Positions 39,882-49,075 of a stretch of DNA of 49,194 nt are shown here, piece by piece. The stretch comes from Alphaproteobacteria bacterium (GTDB lineage: Bacteria; Pseudomonadota; Alphaproteobacteria; Rhizobiales; Aestuariivirgaceae), in assembly GCA_028868695.1 (NCBI GenBank), contig JAGWTZ010000019.1:1-49194 (forward strand), in the 5' to 3' direction. The notes under the pieces are model-generated. The model had not been told where the DNA came from. It saw only the letters and a list, made by a program, of their open reading frames with translations, and did not search any database. The first letter of the stretch is position 1. Each line of letters opens with the position of its first letter. A program made the translations under genes and the position numbers.

Positions 39882-40772
39882 ATGACCATCAAGATCGGCA
39901 ATGCGCCCTGCTCGTGGGGCGTGGAATTCGCGGATGACCCGCGCAACCCCGCCTGGACGCGGGTTCTCGATGAATGCAAGGCCGCAGGCTATGACGGCAT
40001 TGAGCTTGGCCCCATCGGCTTCATGCCGGAAGACCCCGCTGTGCTGGGCGATGCCCTGGCGGCGCGCGGGCTTGAGCTGATCGGCGGGGTGGTGTTCCGG
40101 CCGTTTCATGATCCAGCCAAATGGGACGAGGTGCGCGATGCCGCCCGGCGCACTTGCGCATCGCTTACCGCGCATGGTGCCAGGCATCTGGTGCTGATTG
40201 ATTCAATCTCGCCCCGGCGGGCGGCCACGGCGGGGCGCCCTGAAGAGGCCGTGCAAATGGACAAGGCTGAATGGAATGGCTTTGCCTCACGCTTCCGCGA
40301 CGTGGCGCGCATGGGCAGCGAGGAGTTTGGCCTCACGGTCTCGCTGCATCCGCATGCCGCCGGCTTCATGGATTTTGCCGTCGAGGTGGAACGCCTGCTG
40401 GCGGAGATTGACGCCAAGCTCCTGAAACTCTGCCTCGATACGGGCCATTCGCATTATGCAGGCTTTGATCCCATCGCTTTCATGAAGCGCCACCGGGCAA
40501 GGCTGGCCTATGTGCATTTCAAGGACATTGCGCCTGCCATCCGCGCCGATGTGGTGGCAAAGCGCACCGGGTTTTATGATGCCTGCGGCCAAGGCATCTT
40601 CTGCAACCTCGGCAAGGGCATGACGGATTTCAAGGCGGCGCGCGCCTTGCTGCTTGAATCCGGCTATGATGGCTGGTGCACGGTTGAGCAGGATTGCGAC
40701 CCCGCCGGCCCCACCAGCCCGGTGGATGACGCGCGCGCCAACCGCGCCTATCTGCGTTCCATTGGTTTCTGA
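39882..40772 (+). CDS. iolE: Myo-inosose-2 dehydratase
   Basis: IolE dehydrates 2-keto-myo-inositol to the trione precursor used by IolD. The 296 residues fold as a xylose-isomerase-like TIM barrel. The start KIGNAPCSWGVEFADDP, then GYDGIELGPIGF, LHPHAAGFMDF, LCLDTGHSHYAGFDP and AYVHFKDI are all hallmark segments of IolE, holding the metal ligands. It lies between the two dehydrogenase genes on the plus strand. Confidence 0.93.
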   Translation: MTIKIGNAPCSWGVEFADDPRNPAWTRVLDECKAAGYDGIELGPIGFMPEDPAVLGDALAARGLELIGGVVFRPFHDPAKWDEVRDAARRTCASLTAHGARHLVLIDSISPRRAATAGRPEEAVQMDKAEWNGFASRFRDVARMGSEEFGLTVSLHPHAAGFMDFAVEVERLLAEIDAKLLKLCLDTGHSHYAGFDPIAFMKRHRARLAYVHFKDIAPAIRADVVAKRTGFYDACGQGIFCNLGKGMTDFKAARALLLESGYDGWCTVEQDCDPAGPTSPVDDARANRAYLRSIGF

Positions 40773-40786
40773 GCCGGAGATTGCAC

Positions 40787-41947
40787 ATGACACGTTTGAC
40801 CTGGGGCATGATTGGCGGCGGCGAAGGCAGCCAGATTGGGCCGGTGCACCGCATCGCCTCGGCGCTGGATGCGCGCTTTGATTTCAGGGCGGGCGCGCTG
40901 GATGCCGACCCTGCCAAGGGCCGCGCCTTTGCCACACGGCTTGGCCTTGCGCCGGAGCGCGCCTATGGCGACTGGAAGGAGATGCTGGCGGGAGAGGCCG
41001 GCCGCAAGGACAAGCTTGATCTCGTCACCGTGGCCACGCCCAATGCCACGCATTATGCCATCACCAAGGCCTTCCTTGAAGCCGGCATCAATGTGCTCTG
41101 TGAAAAGCCGATGACGGTGACAGTTGCCGAAGCCGAGGACATCGCCGCAACGGCGCGCCGCACGGGTGCTGTTTGCGCGGTCAACTATGGCTACACCGGC
41201 TATCCGCTGGTGCGGCACATGCGTGCCATGGTGGCGCGCGGCGATCTCGGCAAGCTGCGCCTCATCGTGGTTGAATTCTCGCATGGCTTCCATGCTGATG
41301 CTGCCGATGCCGACAATCCGCGGATGCGCTGGCGCTATGATCCGACGCAGGCGGGGATTTCCGGCCAGTTTGCCGATTGCGGCATCCACGCGCTGCACAT
41401 GGCCAGCTTTGTCTCCGGCCAGAACGCGAAGACGCTCTCGGCCGATTTCATCTCGGCCATTGCAAGCCGCAAGCTTGAGGATGATGCGATGGTCAATGTG
41501 CGCATGGATGGCGGGGCCACCGTGCGGCTGTGGACAAGCTCGGTTGCCGCCGGAAGTTTCCATGGCCTCAACATCCGGGTGTTCGGCGAGAAGGGCGGCC
41601 TGCGCTGGGCGCAGCAATGGCCGGACCAATTGCAGTGGACGCCGCTCAACGGCCGCACCGAAACCATCGAGCGTGGCATGGGCGGCCTTTCGCCTGATGC
41701 CGAGCGCGCCACGCGCATCGCCGCCGGCCATTCGGAAGGCATGCTGGTGGCCTTCGCCAATATCTATGCCGATCTGGCGGAGGTGATCGAGGCCCGCCGC
41801 ATGGGCGCCGCGCCAAGCCCGCTTGCGCTTCATTTCCCCACGGCGGTCGACGGGTTGCGCTCCATTGCGGCGATCAGTGCGTCGGTTGAGTCCGCCAAGG
41901 CTGGCGGCGTGTGGACAGAGGCGCGGCCACCAAGCCTGCGCGCCTAG
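40787..41947 (+). CDS. Gfo/Idh/MocA-family dehydrogenase (second, longer)
   Basis: This is an oxidoreductase of 386 residues. It starts TRLTWGMIGGGEGSQIGPVH, with VLCEKPMTVTVAEAE and a C-terminal YADLAEVIEARRMGA. The GGGxGSxIGxxH start and the ISGQFADCGIHALHMASFV segment are typical of a subgroup common in inositol and sugar-acid clusters in Rhizobiales. It could act on another inositol isomer (scyllo- or D-chiro-inositol). A CCGGAGA ribosome site supports the ATG at 40787. Its stop overlaps the convergent lacI gene by four bases. Confidence 0.82.
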   Translation: MTRLTWGMIGGGEGSQIGPVHRIASALDARFDFRAGALDADPAKGRAFATRLGLAPERAYGDWKEMLAGEAGRKDKLDLVTVATPNATHYAITKAFLEAGINVLCEKPMTVTVAEAEDIAATARRTGAVCAVNYGYTGYPLVRHMRAMVARGDLGKLRLIVVEFSHGFHADAADADNPRMRWRYDPTQAGISGQFADCGIHALHMASFVSGQNAKTLSADFISAIASRKLEDDAMVNVRMDGGATVRLWTSSVAAGSFHGLNIRVFGEKGGLRWAQQWPDQLQWTPLNGRTETIERGMGGLSPDAERATRIAAGHSEGMLVAFANIYADLAEVIEARRMGAAPSPLALHFPTAVDGLRSIAAISASVESAKAGGVWTEARPPSLRA

Positions 41948-42969
41948 GCCTTGCGCAGGGTTCCGCGCAGCACGGCCTCGCAGGCAAAGCGGCGCGGTCT
42001 GGCCTGCAGGCGCGGGTTCTCCACAAGCTTGATGGCCTGGGCCACGGCGGAAACGATGATCTCGGCAATCGGCTGGCGGATGGTGGAGAGGTCATAGGCC
42101 GCCCAGGAGGCCATGGCGATGTCGTTGAAGCCCAAGATGCCGATGTCTCCAGGCACGGATTTGCCCGCTTCCTTGCAGGCATCCATCGCGCCAATGGCCA
42201 GAATGTCATCGCCACAGAAAACCGCTTCAAGGCCCTGGTGTTCCAGAAGCGTGAACATCATCCGCCGCCCGTCCTCATGGGCATAGCTGCTGGCAAACAC
42301 CTCGGCCCCGGGCGCCAGGCCCTTGGCCTTCAGCCCCGCCCTGAAGCCCTTCAGGCGGGCGATGGTTGAACTGGCGCCGCGCGGGCCGCCCAGGAAGCCA
42401 AGCCTGGTGTAACCCGCAGTGAGCAGTGTTTCGGCGGCCAGCCGCCCGCCCTGCACGTTGTCCGCCCCCACAACATGGATATTGGCCTTGCCCACGGGCT
42501 TGCCGAAGGCGTGGACCAGCGGAATGCCGGCCGCGAGGCAGCCGTCGATGAATTCTTCCGAGACCGTTGATGAAGCGATGATCACCGCATCCACATTGTA
42601 TTGCCGCAACATGGCCACCGCTTTGGCGGCATCGGAATTGCCCGAAAGATTGGCCATCAGCGGGCGCAGGCCATTCTCCTGCAGCTTGCGCGTGAAGAGA
42701 TCAAAGATCTCCATGAAGGCGGGGTTGTCGAAGTTGTTGGAGACAAGGCCGATCAGCTCGGTGCGGCCGGTCATCAGGCTTCGGGCCATGATGTTGGGCT
42801 GATAGCCCAGCGCCTCGGCCGCCTTCATCACATCGCGGCGCGTGCCCTTGGAGGCGCTGGCCCCTTCTGTGAAAACCCGCGAGACGGCGGAAATCGAAAC
42901 GCCCGCCAGGTCGGCCACCTGTTTGGCTGTCACGCGTTTTGATTTGGCGGCGGGGTGATCTGTCGGCAC
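41944..42969 (-). CDS. LacI-family transcriptional regulator of the inositol cluster
   Basis: This regulator has 341 residues. The N-terminal HTH is VTAKQVADLAGVSISAVSRV, followed by the hinge helix (PNIMARSLMTGRT) and a periplasmic-binding-protein-like effector domain ending RRFACEAVLRGTLRKA. The start is most likely GTG at 42969 (VPTDHPAAKSK); no strong ribosome site is seen. It ends the inositol cluster and is the natural partner of the palindrome at 38737-38754. A single TTTGCAA half-site at 42995-43001 lies upstream of its own start. Confidence 0.87.
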   Translation of the reverse strand: MPTDHPAAKSKRVTAKQVADLAGVSISAVSRVFTEGASASKGTRRDVMKAAEALGYQPNIMARSLMTGRTELIGLVSNNFDNPAFMEIFDLFTRKLQENGLRPLMANLSGNSDAAKAVAMLRQYNVDAVIIASSTVSEEFIDGCLAAGIPLVHAFGKPVGKANIHVVGADNVQGGRLAAETLLTAGYTRLGFLGGPRGASSTIARLKGFRAGLKAKGLAPGAEVFASSYAHEDGRRMMFTLLEHQGLEAVFCGDDILAIGAMDACKEAGKSVPGDIGILGFNDIAMASWAAYDLSTIRQPIAEIIVSAVAQAIKLVENPRLQARPRRFACEAVLRGTLRKA

Positions 42970-43363
42970 GGCAGGGAGCTATCTTCCATGCCCGTTTGCA
43001 ACAAGGGCCATGCCCGGAATTTCCAGCTTTGGCGCAAGCTTGTCAACTCATTGCGCGGGCGGGATGGGCGCGCTTCCCCGAGGGCGCATGGTGCGAGCAG
43101 GGGAAAATATGTGTACGACGTTGGGCGGTTCGCCCTTTGTGTTGAGCAGGCGACACTTGGCACTATCGAATTGAAACGCGGCCACACTGAGTTTGAAACC
43201 ATGCAACGAGTTCGGAATTGCTGGCTGAAGAGGCGTCACAACAGTTACGGAAATCTCCACCGCACTTTCCTTGCAAATTCCTGTTCACAACCTAAAGATG
43301 CTGACTTGTGGACGCAACTATATCGTGCATTCATTGTCCAATTCGCGTCTATTGGGGAATTGC
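42970..43363. other. Non-coding boundary between the inositol cluster and the Rhs gene
   Basis: This region of 394 bases must hold the lacI promoter (minus) and the Rhs promoter (plus). From about 43150 on it becomes more AT-rich. The GGGGA at 43354-43358 is a usable ribosome site for the Rhs start at 43364. No RNA gene or recognisable coding frame is evident. Frames spanning this region overlap the Rhs gene in the wrong phase. Confidence 0.4.
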
Positions 43364-46300
43364 ATGCACCGTATCATATCAGCCTGCCTCGCATTGGTTT
43401 TGGGGGTGTTTTTCAGCGCCGTTCTCGGCGTCGACAGCAGCAAGGCGGGTGGCGGTTATGGCTCCGGCGGCTACTGGATCGTTCCGCATTTGGGAACGCA
43501 AGTTTCCGGCAATGGCGGCGGCGGCGGTCTTGCGGTTGCCGACCAACGCTATGTTTTCCCGTATTCGCAAGCCCCAACCTTTGTGCGTGTCAGCCCTGGG
43601 GATGCGAGTGCCACTTCCTACGCAAACAATCTTGGCTGTTCCTCCATTCTCAATGATGGCCAGCCTTGTGGCGGCAGTGCCATTCACGTGGGCTGCAACG
43701 GCACCTTCTGGGATGCCTTGTACGACTGCCGCAGCCAGATCAACATGGCCAATTGCAACGGTGCAACAGGTGGCAATCCTGTTGAGATCACAACTGGTGA
43801 AAAAGTTCAAAGGGAAACAGATTGGACTTCCGGCGGCGTGGACCCGCTGGTGCTCACCCGGCTCTACCGCAGCAACAGCATTGCTGCCTTTGCCCCGAAC
43901 TATACGCGCCTCGGCATCATGTGGCGAACCAACTTTGACGGCGCGGCGAAATTTGCCTTCGCTGCGGGACAGGTGCCACCCAACGCTGCGGCAACCGGGG
44001 ACAAGATTTTCATCGCGCTGCCGGATGGCAACGAATATCTGTTTCTTTTGAACTCGTCCGGCATTTGGCTGCCCGCTGTCCCCGATCCAGCACAAAACAC
44101 CTCGAATGGAATTTTCTGGGACTTGTTCAGGAATGACATCGACATTGCGCTGACCACGACGGCCACGTCGGTGGATTTGCGCAACATGGACGGCACCCAC
44201 TACGTTTTTGACGCGCAAGGGCAGATGACCAAAATCGTCTATCCGGATGGTTATACGCAGACCCTTACCTATGTTGCCGGCGTCAACACTTTGGTGACTG
44301 ACAGTTTGGGGCGCAAGCTGGTGTTCAAGTATGATACCAGCCTGGACAGGCCGAATTATCTCACAGCTGCGATCACCCCAGACGGCAAGGAAATTGACTA
44401 TACTTATGTCAACCGTGCCGACCCAGCCTTGGGCAATGCCGTCGTCACGCCTAGCTATTGGACTTTGGGCTCGGTGATCTATCCTGACAACACACCGGCC
44501 TCCAACACCGACAATCCCCGCCGGACCTATGGCTATCTCAACACGGACGTGAATTTTCCATTCGCACTCACGAGCATCACAGATGAGCGCGGGGTGCTGT
44601 TTGCCAGTTGGACCTATGACGCGCAGGGCCGCGCTCTCTCAAGTGAGCATTCCGGTGGCCAAGAACATTTTGATTTTGCCTATGATGATGTGAACAACCA
44701 GGTCACTGTCACCAACCCCTTGGGGCGCAAGACTGTTTATACCATTACCCCTTATCTCGGAATGATCCGCAAGATTTCCGCAGTGAATGGGATTGCGACG
44801 ACCAATTGTGCGGCCTCGAACACTGTCTACGCCTATGACGCAAATGGCTTCCGCAGCCAGGCGACGGACGCTGAAGGGCGCATTACCCAGTGGACGCGCA
44901 ATGCGCGCGGCCTTCCGACCACAACGGTGGAAGGCTATGGCACGGCCGCTGCCAAGACCACCACGACGGTTTGGGATGCCACGCGGCCACTGCCCACGCA
45001 GATTGCTATTGCAGGCTTGACCACCAACATGACTTACAACAGCGCCGGCCAAGTGACGCAGATCCAGCAGGTGGACACCACCACCACGACCATTCCATAT
45101 TCGACCAACGGGCAAACGCGCACCACGGCATTCAACTACACGCCTTTCACTGCCCCGGTGCCGCCCGCTGTGGCGCCTTCAGGCGCGGCTCTCGGCGACG
45201 TGGCCCTGGCTCTGGCCAACCCTGGCGCTGAAGCAGGTAACGTCACAGGCTGGACATCGCTCAACAGCACCAGCCCGGTGACACTTGCCACGGGCTCTCC
45301 TTGCGCTTCGGCCTATTGTTTCACCGGCTCAGGCACAACGAACCCTCCGTCATCACTACCCCTGATCGCCTACCAGGACGTGGCGGTGCCCGCGGGCAAC
45401 ATTGCAGAAGTGGATGCCGGAAAGCGTGCAGCAACTGTCAGTTGGAACCAATTCAACAGCTATAACCGGGATGAAGCCACCGTGCGGATGCTGTTCCTTG
45501 ATGCCTCGGGAACCGTGCTGGCGTCGGGTGAAGCCGCGCCGCAATTGCTCCCAGCCTGGACCGTGCGCAGCAAAACCTTGCCATTGCCCGCCCTCACCCG
45601 CACCATCCGCGTCGAAATGGTGGTGCCTGCCTTCTACTATTATTGGCTTACTTATGCCTATTTTGATGATTTCGCGCTGAAGCTCACCGCCAATGGAACT
45701 GCCAGCGCCACGCCATTCCTCACCGTGGCAAACCCTGACGGCTCGGCCAATAACGCCGGAGGCTCTACCGCTAATACAGCGGGCTGGACAGTGACTGGCA
45801 CCGTGAGCACGCCCCAGGCATATCCCTGCCAGGCGTTCAGCTGCTTTGCCGATGGCAACACCGGCAATGCCAGCAATGACCAGATCAGCCAGGACATCGC
45901 CATCCCCTCGGACCGGTTTGCGGAGGTTGATGCCAAGGCCCGCGCCGTTGAGCTGCAGTGGATGGACCAATCCAACAGCACGCTGGAGCGGGTGGTTGCA
46001 CAGATTGACTTTCTTGATGCCGGCAACGCCATCATTGCGGGCGCGAGTTCGACATCGCCCGCTTTGAATTTCATGCCGGACACCACCCAGGCCGGCAATC
46101 TCTGGGCGCAGCGGCTGGAGGATGTGGATGTGCCGGTGGGCGCGCGCAAGCTGCGCCTCACGTTCCAGTTCTATCACAATGGCCTTCTGGCCAACACGTC
46201 CATCCGCAGTTACATCACGGCGATCTCCCTGCAAATGGTTGGCCGGGCGCAACCGGCTGGCTCGGTCAACCTGCTCACGTCAGTGGATGGGCCGCTGGCT

Positions 46301-49075
46301 GGAACAGGTGACACGGTCACTTATGCCTATGATGCCAGCGGCAATCTCAGCCAAGTGACAAATGAAGTGGGGTTGATCACCAAGATCACCGCCGTGGATG
46401 GGGCAGGGCGGCCCACAACGGTGCAAGGCCCGGATGGTGTCAACACCACGCTGGCCTATGACCCGCTGGGAAGGCTCACCAGCATCACCGTCAATCCTGG
46501 TGCGTCCCAGGCGCTGACCAGCATTGCCTATGATGCGGCGGGCGATGTCACCAAGGTCACGCAGCCCGATGGCAGCTATTTGCAATATGCCTATGACAAT
46601 GCCAAACGCATTTCGGTGGTGACCAACACCGTTGGTGAAACTGTCACCTACACCTACAACGCCAACAGCGAGGCGGTCAGCGCCACCACCAAGGCTTCCG
46701 GCGGCACAATCACCAGACAAATGAGCATGGTGTATGACGAACTTGGCCGGCTGCTCAAATCCATTGGCGCTGCCACGCAGACCACGGTCTATTCCTACGA
46801 CCGCACCGACAACCTCACCCAAACAAAAGACCCGCGCAGCAATCTCTATGGCTACGCCTATGACTCGGTGAACCGCCTCGTCCAGACCAAGAATGAGGAA
46901 AACGCCACCGTCAACCTCACTCGCAACGGGCAGGACAAGGTAACGGCCTATCAGGACCCGCGCGCCATCACCACCAGCTATGTGCGCAAGGGCTTTGGCG
47001 AGGTAATCCAGGAAGTCTCGCCCGATGCTGGCACCACGACCTACACGCGCGATGCGCGCGGGCTGGTGACAAGCCAGACGGATGGCCGCAATGTGGTGAC
47101 CAACCGGAGCTATGACAACGCAGGCCGCTTGCTCACGGAAACCTATCCCGCCGCAGTGGGCGAGAACGTCACTTATGCCTATGACAGCGTCGTTGGCTCC
47201 GCCAATGGCAAGGGCAGGCTGACCAGCATCACTGATCAATCTGGCTCCACCACCTATACTTATAATGCGCTCGGCCAGGTGGTGACTGACAAGCGGGTGA
47301 TCGCCGCCAAGACCTACACCACCTCCTATGCCTATGATGCTGCTGGCCATGTGAGCCAGATCACCTATCCATCCGGGCGCATTGTGATCTATGCGCGCAA
47401 CAGCCTGGGTCAGGTGACAGGGGTGACGACCAAACAGAACGCCACGGCCGCGGTGGCCAATGTGGCCACGGGCATCACCTATGCACCGATGTCCAACCTT
47501 GTCACCGGCCTCACCCATGGCAACGGGCTGGTGACCACGGCGGCGTTTGACCAGGACTACCGCATCGCCAGTTTGAAGGTGGCGAACGGGGCAACCAATG
47601 TCTCCAGCCTCACTTATGCCTATGCCGATGGCATCAACCTCACCGGCATCACCGATGGCGTGACGGCGGCCAATAGCGTGACGCTGACCTACAGCGCCGC
47701 CAACCGTCTGGCCACGGCTGTTGGCCCCTGGGGCACGGAGAGCTTCACCTATGATGCAGTGGGCAACCGGCTGAATGACAACCTGACCAGCGGCACAACC
47801 ACCACAACAAGGCTGGCGGCCTATCCCGCCACCTCGAACCGCATCACCAGCCTGAACCAGAACGGCGCTTCCTGGCGCAGTTATGTGCATGACCTTGCGG
47901 GAAACATCACCAATGACAACAGGCCGGGGGAGGCTTACGTCTTCACCTACAACAACCGCGGCCGCCCCGCCTCGCTCACCCGCAATGCCGTGGCCTATGC
48001 CACTTATGGCTATAACGCGCTGCAGCAGATGGTCACCCGCTCAACCTCGGCCACAGGCGGCCCCACCGGGCAGGTGGCCTATGTCTATGACCTTGACGGC
48101 CACCTGATCGAAGAGGCCACCGCCTCAACAGGGGCTGCCACGCGGGACTACATCTGGCTGGCTTCAAATGACAACCAGCCAGTGGACATGCCGCTTGCCG
48201 TTGTCGATGGCGGCACCACGCTCTCGATGGTGCACACCGATCATCTGGGCCGCCCCATCAAGCTCACCAGTGCCGCCAAGGCCGTGGTATTCACCGCCGT
48301 CTACAAGCCATTCGGAGAAGTCTATTCCACCTCCGCCAGCGTGGCCAGCAACCTGCGCTTCCCCGGCCAATACTTCCTCATCGAAACCGGCTTCGCCTAT
48401 AACTGGCACAGGTTCTATGACGCAGTGACAGGGCGCTATACGCAGTCAGATCCTCTTGGCCTGCGTGCCGGGATGAGCAGGTATGGCTACGGCTATTCCA
48501 GCCCCTTCAGGTTTACAGACAGGACCGGCCTCGAGGTCGAATCCACACATGGCTACAACTATGACCCGCCCAAGCCGGATTCACCCTCGTCATCCACCAC
48601 CTGCGGCAGCAATGACGGTCCCAACGGCCCTCATGTCCCGGGGCCAAGCCCAGGGCCCAATGGACCCGATGGGCCAAACGAACCAAATGCAGGCGGGCCC
48701 CCACCTGACTCTCCTAACACTCCAAGCCCGACAACGCCCACCTGGCCTTTCAATTGGGCTGGCTCAAGCGGTGGCGGTATCGGAGGCGGACTTGGTTTTG
48801 GCGGCAGCGGATCATCTGGCTCCCCAGGAGATAACATAATAACCGGATCGACAGGAACAGCGCCTAATGTAAACCCCACAAGTGATCCACGACCCTCAGG
48901 CCAGCAAGTTGCCATAACTGCTGATCAGCACATTTCGCTTTACTGTCTGGGAAGTGTAAGAACACAATTCCCAAAAGAATTTTTGGATTGGGAAGTCGAA
49001 GATATTGCAAGCTGCAAAACTGCGGCCGGTAAAAAAGCATGGAAGCTCCTAAATGATAATAGATTCCGGAAATAG
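43364..49075 (+). CDS. Secreted Rhs/YD-repeat polymorphic toxin
   Basis: This large exported protein has 1903 residues. A signal peptide is at 1-33 (MHRIISACLALVLGVFFSAV...). A DUF6531-like N-terminal block, NPVEITTGEKVQRETDW (about 138-155), follows, then YD repeats (about 270-600). Two beta-rich, cysteine-containing modules are inserted (about 605-965), and YD repeats resume (970-1610). The Rhs core is HTDHLGRPIKL...FPGQYF...YTQSDPLGLRAG...FTDRTGL (about 1619-1725). A Pro/Gly/Asn-rich linker leads to a tip of about 58 residues ending KKAWKLLNDNRFRK. No VgrG or type VI genes are visible, and the Sec signal suggests a WapA-like route. The tip is the presumed toxin. Confidence 0.9.
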   Translation: MHRIISACLALVLGVFFSAVLGVDSSKAGGGYGSGGYWIVPHLGTQVSGNGGGGGLAVADQRYVFPYSQAPTFVRVSPGDASATSYANNLGCSSILNDGQPCGGSAIHVGCNGTFWDALYDCRSQINMANCNGATGGNPVEITTGEKVQRETDWTSGGVDPLVLTRLYRSNSIAAFAPNYTRLGIMWRTNFDGAAKFAFAAGQVPPNAAATGDKIFIALPDGNEYLFLLNSSGIWLPAVPDPAQNTSNGIFWDLFRNDIDIALTTTATSVDLRNMDGTHYVFDAQGQMTKIVYPDGYTQTLTYVAGVNTLVTDSLGRKLVFKYDTSLDRPNYLTAAITPDGKEIDYTYVNRADPALGNAVVTPSYWTLGSVIYPDNTPASNTDNPRRTYGYLNTDVNFPFALTSITDERGVLFASWTYDAQGRALSSEHSGGQEHFDFAYDDVNNQVTVTNPLGRKTVYTITPYLGMIRKISAVNGIATTNCAASNTVYAYDANGFRSQATDAEGRITQWTRNARGLPTTTVEGYGTAAAKTTTTVWDATRPLPTQIAIAGLTTNMTYNSAGQVTQIQQVDTTTTTIPYSTNGQTRTTAFNYTPFTAPVPPAVAPSGAALGDVALALANPGAEAGNVTGWTSLNSTSPVTLATGSPCASAYCFTGSGTTNPPSSLPLIAYQDVAVPAGNIAEVDAGKRAATVSWNQFNSYNRDEATVRMLFLDASGTVLASGEAAPQLLPAWTVRSKTLPLPALTRTIRVEMVVPAFYYYWLTYAYFDDFALKLTANGTASATPFLTVANPDGSANNAGGSTANTAGWTVTGTVSTPQAYPCQAFSCFADGNTGNASNDQISQDIAIPSDRFAEVDAKARAVELQWMDQSNSTLERVVAQIDFLDAGNAIIAGASSTSPALNFMPDTTQAGNLWAQRLEDVDVPVGARKLRLTFQFYHNGLLANTSIRSYITAISLQMVGRAQPAGSVNLLTSVDGPLAGTGDTVTYAYDASGNLSQVTNEVGLITKITAVDGAGRPTTVQGPDGVNTTLAYDPLGRLTSITVNPGASQALTSIAYDAAGDVTKVTQPDGSYLQYAYDNAKRISVVTNTVGETVTYTYNANSEAVSATTKASGGTITRQMSMVYDELGRLLKSIGAATQTTVYSYDRTDNLTQTKDPRSNLYGYAYDSVNRLVQTKNEENATVNLTRNGQDKVTAYQDPRAITTSYVRKGFGEVIQEVSPDAGTTTYTRDARGLVTSQTDGRNVVTNRSYDNAGRLLTETYPAAVGENVTYAYDSVVGSANGKGRLTSITDQSGSTTYTYNALGQVVTDKRVIAAKTYTTSYAYDAAGHVSQITYPSGRIVIYARNSLGQVTGVTTKQNATAAVANVATGITYAPMSNLVTGLTHGNGLVTTAAFDQDYRIASLKVANGATNVSSLTYAYADGINLTGITDGVTAANSVTLTYSAANRLATAVGPWGTESFTYDAVGNRLNDNLTSGTTTTTRLAAYPATSNRITSLNQNGASWRSYVHDLAGNITNDNRPGEAYVFTYNNRGRPASLTRNAVAYATYGYNALQQMVTRSTSATGGPTGQVAYVYDLDGHLIEEATASTGAATRDYIWLASNDNQPVDMPLAVVDGGTTLSMVHTDHLGRPIKLTSAAKAVVFTAVYKPFGEVYSTSASVASNLRFPGQYFLIETGFAYNWHRFYDAVTGRYTQSDPLGLRAGMSRYGYGYSSPFRFTDRTGLEVESTHGYNYDPPKPDSPSSSTTCGSNDGPNGPHVPGPSPGPNGPDGPNEPNAGGPPPDSPNTPSPTTPTWPFNWAGSSGGGIGGGLGFGGSGSSGSPGDNIITGSTGTAPNVNPTSDPRPSGQQVAITADQHISLYCLGSVRTQFPKEFLDWEVEDIASCKTAAGKKAWKLLNDNRFRK

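Noticed and set aside
38946-40187. 413-codon minus-strand frame opposite the dehydrogenase and iolE genes
   Set aside because: Both plus-strand genes are clear family members, and the antisense product shows no domain or signal.
42995-43040. Second LacI operator before the lacI gene
   Set aside because: Only a TTTGCAA half-site and an imperfect TTGGCGCAAGCTTGTCAA with different spacing are present; neither matches the 18-base palindrome.
46280-47890. 536-codon minus-strand frame opposite the Rhs repeats
   Set aside because: Its repeated pattern simply mirrors the YD repeats on the other strand; no start signal or recognisable motif.
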